Assembly: GCF_013377535.1 (NCBI RefSeq)
Contig: NZ_JABCJE010000007.1
Coordinates: 113,289-177,288, forward strand
Length of the DNA stretch: 64,000 nt
Origin: Donghicola mangrovi
GTDB taxonomy: Bacteria; Pseudomonadota; Alphaproteobacteria; Rhodobacterales; Rhodobacteraceae
Reading direction: 5' to 3'
Positions 1-8,635 of this stretch are shown here, in pieces. A program made the position numbers and the translations under genes. The notes under the pieces are model-generated. The model was not told the origin of the DNA, searched no databases, and saw nothing but the letters and a program-made list of their open reading frames with translations. Position 1 is the stretch's first letter. Each line of letters begins with the position of its first letter.

Positions 1-90
1 GTCGAAGGCGGCCTGAAGCTGGTCGAACTGGCAGACGGCGTCACCGAAGAGGAACTGCGCGCCGCGACCGAAGCGACGATTGTGAATTAA
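1..90 (+). CDS. scoB: 3-oxoacid CoA-transferase subunit B, C-terminal end (partial)
   Basis: The window opens inside a reading frame that codes for 29 residues and ends in TAA. The tail contains GGLKLVELADGVTEEEL, which resembles the conserved C-terminus of the B subunit of succinyl-CoA:3-ketoacid (or acetate CoA-) transferases. That enzyme moves CoA between acyl donors and acetoacetate in ketone body and polyhydroxybutyrate turnover. Only the tail is visible, so the catalytic glutamate region cannot be checked. The A subunit would be expected just upstream, outside the window. A strong terminator follows 28 bases later, so this is the last gene of its operon. Confidence 0.7.
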   Translation, partial: VEGGLKLVELADGVTEEELRAATEATIVN

Positions 91-118
91 CGAGTTCTGC
101 ACAAGTTTCCGTGCACTA

Positions 119-145
119 AGGGGGCCTCCGGGCCCCCTCTTTTTT
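119..145 (+). terminator. Rho-independent terminator after the CoA-transferase gene
   Basis: A perfect 8-bp stem (AGGGGGCC at 119-126 and GGCCCCCT at 131-138) with a TCCG tetraloop is followed by a T tract at 138-145. It ends the plus-strand transcript just before the convergent stop codon of the DeoR-type gene. Confidence 0.9.
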
Positions 146-1040
146 ACTCTTCCTCGTCGGAAGAACCGGAAATGCGGACGGTGCGGGATTTGGCTTTACC
201 GACCTCGGCGATGGCGACGTTGATGCCCTTGTCCTGCATACGGCGCAGGTCCTCGGGGGCGATGTTGTCGTCCACGATCACCGCATCGAATTCCGTCAGC
301 GAGGCAAAGCTGTGCAGTGCGCGGTGGTTGAACTTGGTGTGGTCGGCCAAGAGGATGCGTTTGTCCGCGCATTCCAGCATGGCGCGCTTGGTTTCGACCA
401 TCTCGGGCGACTGGTGATAGACCACGTCATTGGCGATCGCGGACATAGACACGAAGACCGTATCGGCGCGAACCTGCGCGATCTGGCTGCGGGTCATCCG
501 GCCCATAAAGGCGTTACACCAGTTATAGAATTGCCCGCCCAAAGCGATCAGCGCGATGTCGCGAACCTCTTTCAACTCGTTGATCATCAGCAGCGAATTG
601 GTCAGCACGGTCAGAGGCGTCTTGCTTTCCAGCAGCTCGACCATCTGCCAGACGGTCGTCGAGTCATCGAGGAAAATCGCCTGACCGGGTTCGACGAACT
701 CCATCGCTTTGGCGGCGATGGCGCGCTTTTCGGCCACTTGGCGGGACGAGCGGTAGATGTCGCTGCTTTCGATCAGGTTCGTCGGCGCGGCGGACACGAT
801 CCCGCGGGTTTTCCGCAACAGGCCCAGACTGACCAGCTCATCCAGATCGCGGTGGACGGTCATCAGGCTGATGCCGAAACGGTCTGTCAGGTCCTCGATC
901 CGCATGGTGCCTTCGGCCATCACGGCCTCGGTGATCATCTTGCGGCGCTCCAGCTGACGGGCCTGACGGCTGTCGGCGGGCGTCTTTTCGGCCATCAAAC
1001 GATCAAAGGCGGTGTCGGTGCTAGACGGGATCTTGGACAT
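144..1040 (-). CDS. DeoR/GlpR-family transcriptional regulator
   Basis: The 298-residue protein has a DeoR-type winged helix at about residues 25-80, with the recognition segment FGISLMTVHRDLDEL. A DeoR sensor domain at about 95-260 resembles sugar-phosphate isomerases and binds phosphorylated metabolites in characterised members. Residue motifs such as LDDSTTVWQM and VFVSMSAI fit this domain. The frame is open further upstream to 1313, but the ATG at 1040 is preferred because the homologous domain begins soon after it and an AAGAGAAG ribosome site precedes it. It is divergent from the efflux genes across 276 bases. Its target is not shown by the sequence; DeoR proteins usually control sugar catabolism, so control of the pump is not assumed. 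Confidence 0.85.
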   Translation of the reverse strand: MSKIPSSTDTAFDRLMAEKTPADSRQARQLERRKMITEAVMAEGTMRIEDLTDRFGISLMTVHRDLDELVSLGLLRKTRGIVSAAPTNLIESSDIYRSSRQVAEKRAIAAKAMEFVEPGQAIFLDDSTTVWQMVELLESKTPLTVLTNSLLMINELKEVRDIALIALGGQFYNWCNAFMGRMTRSQIAQVRADTVFVSMSAIANDVVYHQSPEMVETKRAMLECADKRILLADHTKFNHRALHSFASLTEFDAVIVDDNIAPEDLRRMQDKGINVAIAEVGKAKSRTVRISGSSDEEE

Positions 1041-1238
1041 GGGATGCTTCTCTTGATTAACCCCCATTAGAGCGAAAGTGCAGCTAAGGCAAAGACTGTG
1101 GTGCCGGTCCCTGCTGAAATGCGCAGAAAACCCTGCGCAGATGCAGGGAAGCGGGTGAAAAAGGGGCTTGGTGCGCGTGTTTGCGCTGACATTCCCGTGA
1201 ACTTTGCAACTGCAGCATCTACCCGCGACAGAATGCAT

Positions 1239-1258
1239 ACTACCTGTACGTAGATAGT
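1239..1258. promoter_or_regulatory. Imperfect palindrome upstream of the RND efflux operon, candidate repressor operator
   Basis: The arms ACTAcCT and AGaTAGT flank a 6-base centre, about 58 bases before the adaptor start codon. Position and size fit a TetR-type operator, the common control of RND pumps, but no TetR gene is in the window. The rest of 1041-1316 shows no gene. Confidence 0.35.
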
Positions 1259-1316
1259 TCACGCGCCGCATTCCGTCGCAAACCTTTGATATAAGAAGCC
1301 GAGATCGGGTCACCTC

Positions 1317-2525
1317 ATGAGAACACTCCCCAATTTTTCCAGACCGCGCAGATTAGCCCTTGGGGCGGCGCTGTTGTTGGCGTGCGCTGCGCCTGCATTT
1401 GCCCAGATGGCTCCGGGTGGGGCCTCCAAAACCAAGGTTGGCGTGATTGAACTGACCGAGGCCAAGGTGCCCTATCAGGTGACGTTGCCGGGACGTGCGG
1501 TTGCGTTTGAGCAGACCGACATCCGCCCCCGCGTCGAAGGCGTGATCGAGGAAATCGTCTATACGCCGGGCGCGCCCTTGCAGGTCGGGGATCTGATGTA
1601 CCGGATCGAAGGCGCCTCTTACGAGGCAGAGCTGGCCGCCGCCGAGGCGGCTTTGGCCGGTGCCAAGGCCAGTGTGCAGTCGGCCACGGCCACCGCTGAA
1701 CGCTATCGCAAACTCGACGGGGTGGGGGTGACCCGCGAGGATGTAGAGAGCGCAGAGGTGGCGCTGATGCAGGCCGAGGCTGACCAACGCTCGGCCGAAG
1801 CGTCGCTAAAGACCGCGCAGCTGAACGTGGACCGTACTGAAATCCGCGCGCCCATTCAGGGTGTGCCCGAAGTGTCGGAATTCTCGGTCGGGGCGCTGGT
1901 AACGGCCAACCAGTCGGACGCGCTGACCACGCTGACCCGCTTGGACCCGATCTATGTAGACCTGACTGAATCCAGCGCGCGCCTGCTGCGCACCCGTGAG
2001 CGCATCGCGGACGGCCAGCTGAAGATGGGCGACAAACTGGACGTGTCGCTGACGCTGGAAAACGGCCAGAGCTATGACATCAAGGGGTCTCTCGTCAGCC
2101 CCGGTCGTCTGGTGTCCTCGACCACGGGGTCGGTGGATTTCCGGATGCAGTTCGATAACCCCGATAACCTGATCATGCCTGGCATGTTCCTGCGCGCCAA
2201 CGTGACCGTTGGTGAGACCGACGCGGTTCTGGTGCCTCAGCGCGCCACCGACCGCAGCGCCACCGGCAAGCTGACCGCCTTTGTCGCCAAGGATGGCAAG
2301 GCCCAGCAGGTCACGCTGACTTCTGCAGGCACCTACCAGAACGCTTGGGTCGTGACCGATGGTGTTTCGGCGGGCGACATGCTGATCGTGGACGGCCTGA
2401 AAAACCTGCGCGCCGATGCCGAGGTGGAAACCGTTGCCGTGACCATCGACGCGGATGGCGTTGTGACCGATGCGGCGCCGGAAACCTCTGACGCGGCGGC
2501 TGAACCCGCCCCCGCAGCGGAGTAA
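1317..2525 (+). CDS. RND efflux periplasmic adaptor (membrane fusion protein)
   Basis: The 402-residue protein begins with a clear signal peptide (hydrophobic core LALGAALLLACAAPAFA, cleavage near residue 29). The mature part has the adaptor layout: a lipoyl/barrel-sandwich half-motif (RVEGVIEEIVYTPGAPLQVGDLMY), a helical hairpin at about 100-165, the second lipoyl half (TEIRAPIQG), then beta-barrel and membrane-proximal domains. The C-terminus is a low-complexity Ala/Glu/Pro tail. Adaptors of this family link an inner-membrane RND pump to an outer-membrane channel. There is no N-terminal lipobox cysteine directly after the signal. The pump gene starts 5 bases after the stop, so the two are co-transcribed. 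No outer-membrane channel gene is present in the window. Confidence 0.93.
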   Translation: MRTLPNFSRPRRLALGAALLLACAAPAFAQMAPGGASKTKVGVIELTEAKVPYQVTLPGRAVAFEQTDIRPRVEGVIEEIVYTPGAPLQVGDLMYRIEGASYEAELAAAEAALAGAKASVQSATATAERYRKLDGVGVTREDVESAEVALMQAEADQRSAEASLKTAQLNVDRTEIRAPIQGVPEVSEFSVGALVTANQSDALTTLTRLDPIYVDLTESSARLLRTRERIADGQLKMGDKLDVSLTLENGQSYDIKGSLVSPGRLVSSTTGSVDFRMQFDNPDNLIMPGMFLRANVTVGETDAVLVPQRATDRSATGKLTAFVAKDGKAQQVTLTSAGTYQNAWVVTDGVSAGDMLIVDGLKNLRADAEVETVAVTIDADGVVTDAAPETSDAAAEPAPAAE

Positions 2526-2530
2526 GCTCT

Positions 2531-5500
2531 TTGGTTAATTTCTTTATTCACCGACCCGTCTTTGCGTGGGTGCTGGCGATTGTGACCATGCTGGCGGGGG
2601 CGTTTTCGCTGACGCAGCTGCCTGTGTCCCAGTACCCCGACATTGCGCCAACCACCGTCCGCGTCTCGGCCACCTATACCGGTGCCACTGCCGAGGCCGT
2701 GCAGAACTCTGTGACCTCGACGATCGAGGATGCCATGACCGGCATCGACGGTCTGCTTTATATGGTGTCCGATTCCAGTGAGGGGTCATCCAGCATCACG
2801 CTGACCTTTGACGAAAGCGTCGAAGGTATTGATGCCCAGAACGAGGTCCAGACCAAGGTCCGCCAAGTCGAAAGCCAGCTGCCCGACCGCGTGCAGCAGT
2901 CCGGCGTCAGCGTGCGCCGTTCGACCAGCTCGATCCTGATGGTGGGGGCGCTTGTGTCCACCGATGGCCGCTATAGCGCGGTGCAGCTGGGGGACATTCT
3001 GGACCAGACCATCAAGGGCCCCGTGCAGCGCGCCGACGGCGTGGGCGGGATCAACGTGTTCGGTTCGGGCTATGCGATGCGCATCTGGCTGGACCCGCTG
3101 AAGCTGGCGCAATACCAGCTGACGCCCTCGGATATCACCAGTGCTGTGACGGCCCAGAATACCACCGTGTCGGTCGGTAGCCTTGGCACCCAGCCCACCG
3201 TTCAGGGCCAGCAGTTCACCGCCACCATCACCGCCCAAAGCCAGCTGACCAGCGTCGAGGAATTCGAAGCCATCCTGCTGAAAACCGAAGAGGACGGCAG
3301 CGCCGTTTATCTGGGGGATGTCGCGCGGGTCGAGGTCGGTCAGGAAAGCTATGGCGGGGACAGCCGCTTTAGCGGTCTGAACGCCGCCGGTTTCGGTGTG
3401 AACCTTGCCACCGGTGCGAACGCTGTGGACACCGCAGCCGCCGTGCGCGAAGTGCTGACCCAGCTAGAGCCCGCTCTGCCCGAAGGGGTCGAGATCCGCT
3501 ATGCTTATGACACCTCGCCCTTTGTCGAGCTGTCGATCGAGAAGGTCTATCATACCCTGATCGAAGCCGTGGTTCTGGTGTTCCTTGTGATCCTGATCTT
3601 CCTGCAGAACTGGCGTGCGACCATCATTCCGATCATCGCCGTTCCTGTGGTTCTTATGGGGACGTTCGCGATCCTTGCGGCCCTTGGGTTCACGATCAAC
3701 ACGCTGACCATGTTCGCCATGGTTCTGGCCATCGGCCTCTTGGTGGACGACGCGATTGTGGTCGTGGAGAACGTCGAGCGGGTGATGGATCAGGACAAGC
3801 TGGAGCCCTTGCCCGCCACCGAGCGCAGCATGGGCCAGATCACCGGCGCGCTGATCGGTATCGCGCTGGTTCTGTCGGCGGTGTTCCTGCCGATGGCGTT
3901 CTTTGGTGGCTCGACCGGTGTGATCTATCGCCAGTTCTCGGTCACGATCATCTCGGCGATGGTGCTGTCCGCTGTGGTGGCGCTGATCCTGACGCCTGCT
4001 CTGTGCGCCAGCATGTTGCGCCGCACCCACGGGGCCGGTATCGCGCCCGCCCGCTGGTTCAACCGCAACTTTGACCGCCTGAACCGTGGTTATGAAAACA
4101 CCGTGGGCCGCATCCTGCGCAAGCCGATCATCATGATCGTCCTGTTGGCCGGGATCGGTGTGGGGGCTTGGCAGATCTACGAACGTCTGTCCTCGTCCTT
4201 CTTGCCGACCGAAGACCAGGGGATGCTGATGACCATGGTCCAGCTGACCGAAGGCTCGACCACGCAGCAAACCCTGTCTGTGGTCCAAGAGATCGAGGAT
4301 TACCTGCTGACCGACGAAACCGACACCGTGGAAAGCGTGTTTGCCGCGCTTGGCTTCGGCTTCGGCGGGACGGGGCAGAACAACGCGATGCTGTTCATCA
4401 AGCTGCACGACTTTGACGACCGTGCCGCTGCCGAACAGGCAGCAAGCGCGCTGGCCACCCGTGCCAACATGCGCTTCATGGGGCACCGCGCGGGGCAGAT
4501 ATTCTTTATGCAGCCGCCCGCAATTCAGGGTCTGGGCAACACCAACGGCTTCTCGATGTACCTCGTGGATAACGGGGGCAACGGGTACGACAGCCTGATC
4601 GAGGCTGCTAACGAACTGGTCTCCAAGGCAGGAAGCGACAGCCGCCTGACCAACGTCCGCGTGTCTGGCGTCGATCCTGAAAGCGCCCTGCGCATCAACA
4701 TCGACCAGCAAAAGGTCGAGGCGTTCGGCGTGTCTCTGTCCGACATCAACTCGATGCTATCGGTGGTGTTCAGCGGCTCCGAGGTCAACGATTTCGTTCT
4801 ACAGGGCAACCTGCGCCCCGTGATCGTTCAGGCCGAGGCCGCCAACCGTATGCAGCCCGAAGACATCGAAAGCTGGTACGCCCGCAACGACTCGGGCGAG
4901 ATGGTGCCGTTCTCGAGCTTTGTCACCACCGAGTGGGTTTCGGTTCAGCCCAAGCTGTCCCGCTATTCCGGCTCTGACGCGATCGAGATTTCGGGTAGCA
5001 ACAGCGACACGTCCTCTTCGGGGGCCGCGATGGACGCGATGGAGGAACTGGCCGCAACCATCGACGGTGGCTACGGCGTGGAATGGACCGGTATCAGCTA
5101 TCAGGAACGTCAGTCTGGCGATCAGGCACCGTACCTTTATGCACTTGCCGTGCTGGTGGTGTTCCTGTGCCTTGCCGCCCTGTACGAAAGCTGGACGGTG
5201 CCGTTCTCGGTCATGCTGGCGGTTCCGGTCGGTGTGCTGGGGGCCTTGGCCGCGGCGTATCTGTTCGGTCAGTCGAACGACGTCTACTTCAAGGTGGGCA
5301 TCCTGACGACCATCGGTCTGGCTGCGAAAAACGCCATTCTGATCGTCGAGTTCGCCAAGGATCTGGAAGCCCAAGGCAAGTCCCTGATCGACGCCACGAT
5401 GGAGGCCGCGCGCCTGCGTCTGCGCCCGATCCTGATGACCTCGCTCGCGTTCATGCTGGGGGTTGTGCCCTTGGCGACCGCGACGGGGGCAGGGGCCGCA

Positions 5501-5629
5501 GCCCAGAACGCCATCGGTATCGGCGTGCTGGGGGGCATGGCCACGGCGACCTTTATCGGCGTGTTCATGGTGCCTGCGTTCTACGTGATCGTCCGTCAGG
5601 CCACCCAGCGCCGTAAAAAAGCCGCCTAA
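2531..5629 (+). CDS. RND multidrug efflux pump, inner-membrane permease (AcrB/MexB type)
   Basis: The 1032-residue length and order (TM1 at about 10-30, large periplasmic porter loop, TM2-6, TM7, second loop, TM8-12) are those of the HAE1 family. The proton-relay TM4 motif with paired aspartates (LLVDDAIVVVENVER) is intact. The protein uses proton flow to export hydrophobic compounds as a homotrimer. The start appears to be TTG at 2531: there is no in-frame ATG or GTG upstream before the adaptor stop, a GGAG site sits 8 bases before it, and the protein begins with the family's usual FFIHRPVFAWV. Strong translational coupling to the adaptor gene is expected. Confidence 0.95.
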   Translation: MVNFFIHRPVFAWVLAIVTMLAGAFSLTQLPVSQYPDIAPTTVRVSATYTGATAEAVQNSVTSTIEDAMTGIDGLLYMVSDSSEGSSSITLTFDESVEGIDAQNEVQTKVRQVESQLPDRVQQSGVSVRRSTSSILMVGALVSTDGRYSAVQLGDILDQTIKGPVQRADGVGGINVFGSGYAMRIWLDPLKLAQYQLTPSDITSAVTAQNTTVSVGSLGTQPTVQGQQFTATITAQSQLTSVEEFEAILLKTEEDGSAVYLGDVARVEVGQESYGGDSRFSGLNAAGFGVNLATGANAVDTAAAVREVLTQLEPALPEGVEIRYAYDTSPFVELSIEKVYHTLIEAVVLVFLVILIFLQNWRATIIPIIAVPVVLMGTFAILAALGFTINTLTMFAMVLAIGLLVDDAIVVVENVERVMDQDKLEPLPATERSMGQITGALIGIALVLSAVFLPMAFFGGSTGVIYRQFSVTIISAMVLSAVVALILTPALCASMLRRTHGAGIAPARWFNRNFDRLNRGYENTVGRILRKPIIMIVLLAGIGVGAWQIYERLSSSFLPTEDQGMLMTMVQLTEGSTTQQTLSVVQEIEDYLLTDETDTVESVFAALGFGFGGTGQNNAMLFIKLHDFDDRAAAEQAASALATRANMRFMGHRAGQIFFMQPPAIQGLGNTNGFSMYLVDNGGNGYDSLIEAANELVSKAGSDSRLTNVRVSGVDPESALRINIDQQKVEAFGVSLSDINSMLSVVFSGSEVNDFVLQGNLRPVIVQAEAANRMQPEDIESWYARNDSGEMVPFSSFVTTEWVSVQPKLSRYSGSDAIEISGSNSDTSSSGAAMDAMEELAATIDGGYGVEWTGISYQERQSGDQAPYLYALAVLVVFLCLAALYESWTVPFSVMLAVPVGVLGALAAAYLFGQSNDVYFKVGILTTIGLAAKNAILIVEFAKDLEAQGKSLIDATMEAARLRLRPILMTSLAFMLGVVPLATATGAGAAAQNAIGIGVLGGMATATFIGVFMVPAFYVIVRQATQRRKKAA

Positions 5630-5650
5630 GGGGAGCCCAACAGCAAAAGA

Positions 5651-5682
5651 AAAACGCCGCCCCTTGATCGGGGCGGCGTTTT
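5651..5682. terminator. Bidirectional terminator between the RND pump and the inositol-phosphatase gene
   Basis: A GC-rich stem (AACGCCGCCCC with its complement) and a 6-base loop are flanked by an A tract on one side and a T tract on the other. It can therefore end both convergent transcripts. Confidence 0.9.
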
Positions 5683-5683
5683 G

Positions 5684-6472
5684 TTATTCGGCGGCTTGGG
5701 CGCGGACCGGCGAGACGATCTGCCCGATGTCGGGGATGCGCCCGTTATGGGCCAGCACATGCACCGGCCCTTGGACAAAGGCGTCGATGGGGCCGTGCTG
5801 GATCACACCGCCCGCCGCCTTGACCATCGCCAGACCGGCGGCGGCATCCCAGATGTTCAGGACGCTCTCGTAATACGCGTCGAACCAGCCGGACAGCACC
5901 CCGAGGAACCCGATGGTCGCCGCGCCGTGGCGGCGGTGATCCATGCCCGCCTCGCGGATGCGGGCGATGCGGTCGGTGTATTCGTGCATCGGCGCGCGGT
6001 CGGAATAGCCGATGGACACCAGCCGCACTTGATCCGGATGAACGCGCGCAAAATCCACGGGCAAACCGTTCACACAGGCACCGCGCCCGATCTGACCGCT
6101 GGCCATCAGGTCCTTGTCGGGGGCAAAGATCACACCCAGTTCGAACTCGGTCCCGTTGAAATAGGCGATCGAGATCCCCCAATCGTCCATACCGCGGCTG
6201 AAGTTGGTGGTCCCGTCGATGGGGTCCACGATCCAGCAACCGTCCAGACGGCCTTTCAGGCCCTCTTCCTCTCCCAGTACGCCATCTTCGGGATAGGTCT
6301 GGGCAATGCGCTCGCGGATCAGCGCCTCGACGGCATAGTCGGCGTTGGTGGCGTAATCTTCGGGGGCCTTGATGGTGTAATCCAGACCACCGGCCTGAGC
6401 GCGCATCTCTTGGGCCAGTTGGCCTGCCTTGCGGGCAAGCGCGACGGCAAATCCGAGCCGGTCAGCGTTCAT
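5684..6472 (-). CDS. Inositol monophosphatase family protein
   Basis: The 262-residue protein carries the metal-binding signatures of the family: GEEEG at 67-71, DPIDGTTN at 83-90, and WDAAAGLAMVKAAGG near the C-terminus. These proteins hydrolyse inositol-1-phosphate, fructose-1,6-bisphosphate or 3'-phosphoadenosine 5'-phosphate with Mg2+ as cofactor; the exact substrate cannot be read from the sequence. The ATG at 6472 is chosen over the longer frame because a CGGAGAA site lies 6 bases upstream and the family alignment begins there. The gene stands alone and faces the RND operon across the shared terminator. About 180 bases separate it from the sugar ABC operon upstream. Confidence 0.9.
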   Translation of the reverse strand: MNADRLGFAVALARKAGQLAQEMRAQAGGLDYTIKAPEDYATNADYAVEALIRERIAQTYPEDGVLGEEEGLKGRLDGCWIVDPIDGTTNFSRGMDDWGISIAYFNGTEFELGVIFAPDKDLMASGQIGRGACVNGLPVDFARVHPDQVRLVSIGYSDRAPMHEYTDRIARIREAGMDHRRHGAATIGFLGVLSGWFDAYYESVLNIWDAAAGLAMVKAAGGVIQHGPIDAFVQGPVHVLAHNGRIPDIGQIVSPVRAQAAE

Positions 6473-6651
6473 GAAAATTCTCCGATACCTGACGAAACGT
6501 TCTGGAAATTCATTTCGGGCGTAGCCTGCCACCCGTTTTGCCGCAAGCGCAGCATGGGCGTTTGACAAAGAAAAAGCGCGGGCTGGTGTGAACCAACCCG
6601 CGCAATGCGCAAAGAACAGGAAAGGGGAGGTTTGTTCTTTGCCAGGAGAGA

Positions 6652-7437
6652 TCAGGCGGCTGCGGCCTCGGCGGGCGGTTCAGCCGCGCCGGTCATGAAT
6701 GCTACCGCATCGGACATGGTGTAGTCCTTGGGGTTGATGGTGCACAGACGGCGGCCCAAGCGGTGCACGTGGATGCGGTCTGCGACCTCGAACACGTGGG
6801 GCATGTTGTGGCTGATCAGCACAATCGGAATACCGCGCGAACGGACGTCCTGAATGAGTTCCAGCACCTTGCGGCTTTCCTTGACCCCCAGCGCAGCGGT
6901 CGGTTCGTCAAGAATGATCACCTTGGAGCCGAACGCAGCCGCACGAGCCACGGCAACGCCCTGACGCTGGCCACCGGACAGGGTTTCAACCGCCTGGTTG
7001 ATGTTCTGGATGGTCATCAGGCCCAGTTCGTTCAGCTTTTCGCGGGCAAAGGCTTCCATCGCCTTGTTGTCCAGCATGCGGAAGTATTTGCCCATGAAGC
7101 CCGGCTTGCGCAGTTCACGGCCGACAAACATGTTGTCGGTGATCGACAGGGCAGGGGACAGGGCCAGCGTCTGGTACACGGTCTCGATGCCTGCGTCCCG
7201 TGCCTCGAGCGGCGACTGGAACTGGATGCGCTTGCCTTCGAGGGTGATCTCGCCTTCGTCGGGCACAACCGCGCCCGAGATGGCTTTGATCAGGCTGGAC
7301 TTTCCCGCGCCGTTGTCGCCGATCACAGCGAGGATCTCGCCGGGGTACAGATCGAAGTCGGCGTTGTTCAGGGCGGTCACTTTGCCGTAGCGTTTTACCA
7401 GACCACGGGCTTTGAGAATGGGTTCTTGGGTCATCAT
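6652..7437 (-). CDS. frcA: Fructose/sugar ABC transporter ATP-binding protein (FrcA-like)
   Basis: This 261-residue single ABC domain has a Walker A (GDNGAGKSS at 40-48), signature (LSGGQRQGVAVARA), Walker B (VIILDEPTAAL) and switch histidine (LISHN). From memory it is very close to rhizobial FrcA. It energises import with the permease and binding protein encoded next to it. Most sugar transporters of the CUT2 class use a double-ABC protein such as RbsA, so the single domain is a useful marker of the Frc group. The ATG at 7437 overlaps the permease stop (ATGA) and has a GGAAGGTG site; a second ATG follows at 7434. No sugar kinase gene like rhizobial frcK follows. Confidence 0.88.
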   Translation of the reverse strand: MMTQEPILKARGLVKRYGKVTALNNADFDLYPGEILAVIGDNGAGKSSLIKAISGAVVPDEGEITLEGKRIQFQSPLEARDAGIETVYQTLALSPALSITDNMFVGRELRKPGFMGKYFRMLDNKAMEAFAREKLNELGLMTIQNINQAVETLSGGQRQGVAVARAAAFGSKVIILDEPTAALGVKESRKVLELIQDVRSRGIPIVLISHNMPHVFEVADRIHVHRLGRRLCTINPKDYTMSDAVAFMTGAAEPPAEAAAA

Positions 7438-8516
7438 GCCGACACCTTCCGGATCCATTGGTCAATCGAAACAGCGAGGATGATCAGCCAACCCACTGCA
7501 AACACCTGCCAGAGCACGTCCACGCCAGCCAGCTTCAGGCCCGACTGGAACACGCCCACGATCAGCGCGCCAAACAGCGCCCCAAGGATCGAGCCGCGCC
7601 CACCGAACAGCGAGATGCCCCCGATCACAACCGCGGTGATGGACTGCAGGTTACCTTCGTAGAACGCCTGAGGGCTGATCGAACCGATGCGGCCAACGCT
7701 GCTCCATGCAGCAATCGCGCAGATGAAACCGGCCAGCATGTAGACTTGAACCAAGGTGCGGTCAGTGCGGATACCGGCCAGTTCGGCGGCTTCTTTGTCG
7801 TCACCGATGGCATAGACGTGGCGGCCCCATGCGGTCTTGTTCAGCAGGTACCACAGGGCAAAGAACACGACGATCATCAGGATCGAGCCATAGGTCACGC
7901 GGGCCGAACCCAGCTTGAACGCTTCGCCAAAGAATTTCAGGGCGGCGGCGCTGGCGTCGATATCCTGCGAGCGGATGGACTGCGCGCCCGACAGCCACAG
8001 GTTCAGCGCGTAAAAGATGTTCCACGTGCCAAGGGTCACGATGAACGGGGGCAGTTTCAGGCGGGTGACCATCAGGCCGTTCAGGAAACCGGCCGCAGTG
8101 CCGCCAGCAAAGCCGATCAGCAGCGCAAAGAAGGTCGGCACACCCAGCGAAATCGCGGTGTTGCCCATGATCACGCTCATCAGAACCATGATCGCGGCAA
8201 CGGACAGGTCGATGCCTGCGGTCAGAACGATCAGCGACTGCGCGGCAGCCAGCAGACCGATGATCGACACCTGCTGCATAATCAGGGTCAGGTTGAAGGC
8301 AGAGAAGAATTTGCCCCCTGCAATCACACCGAACACAGCGACGGACAGGGCAAGGACAATAACCGGCACCAAGGTGGGGTTGCCGTGGAGGGCCTTCTGG
8401 ATGTGGTCCATCAGCCCTTTTTGATTGTGCTCGAAGGAGGCGACGGTTTTGTCGCTCCGGTCGAGGGATGCTTCAAAATCCTGACCTTTGGGTCGGGATA
8501 GGGTCTCGTCGCTCAT
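7434..8516 (-). CDS. frcC: Fructose/sugar ABC transporter permease (FrcC-like)
   Basis: The 360-residue hydrophobic protein of the BPD_transp_2 (AraH/RbsC) family has about ten membrane segments beginning near residue 50. The family loop AAAQSLIVLTAGIDLSV and the later GGISLFGGRGS segment are visible. It forms the membrane channel, probably as a homodimer, for the sugar delivered by the FrcB-like protein. The frame is open to 8588, but the ATG at 8516 has a strong GGAGGA site 5 bases upstream. The first 50 residues are hydrophilic and cytoplasmic. It follows the binding protein gene after a 119-base gap that holds a stable stem-loop. Confidence 0.88.
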   Translation of the reverse strand: MSDETLSRPKGQDFEASLDRSDKTVASFEHNQKGLMDHIQKALHGNPTLVPVIVLALSVAVFGVIAGGKFFSAFNLTLIMQQVSIIGLLAAAQSLIVLTAGIDLSVAAIMVLMSVIMGNTAISLGVPTFFALLIGFAGGTAAGFLNGLMVTRLKLPPFIVTLGTWNIFYALNLWLSGAQSIRSQDIDASAAALKFFGEAFKLGSARVTYGSILMIVVFFALWYLLNKTAWGRHVYAIGDDKEAAELAGIRTDRTLVQVYMLAGFICAIAAWSSVGRIGSISPQAFYEGNLQSITAVVIGGISLFGGRGSILGALFGALIVGVFQSGLKLAGVDVLWQVFAVGWLIILAVSIDQWIRKVSA

Positions 8517-8591
8517 GCGCTCCTCCATGGCTGCCTGCGATGCAGCTGCGGTGACTGAGTGTTTCGGGGGAGAGAAAGGTATAAACAAATC

Positions 8592-8614
8592 GGGGGGCGG
8601 ATAGTCCGCCCCCC
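8592..8614 (-). other. Intercistronic stem-loop between frcB and frcC
   Basis: A perfect 10-bp stem with a 3-base loop lies 22 bases after the frcB stop. On the minus strand it is followed by a U-rich stretch, so it could partly terminate transcription or stabilise the frcB mRNA end, giving more binding protein than permease. Confidence 0.7.
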
Positions 8615-8635
8615 TGTATGGCGGTCAGGCTTGGA

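Noticed and set aside
3464..4711. Long antisense open frame inside the RND pump gene
   Set aside because: It is opposite a strongly conserved 1032-aa pump, is rich in His, Gln and Asp as antisense frames of GC-rich genes are, and has no recognisable domain or ribosome site.
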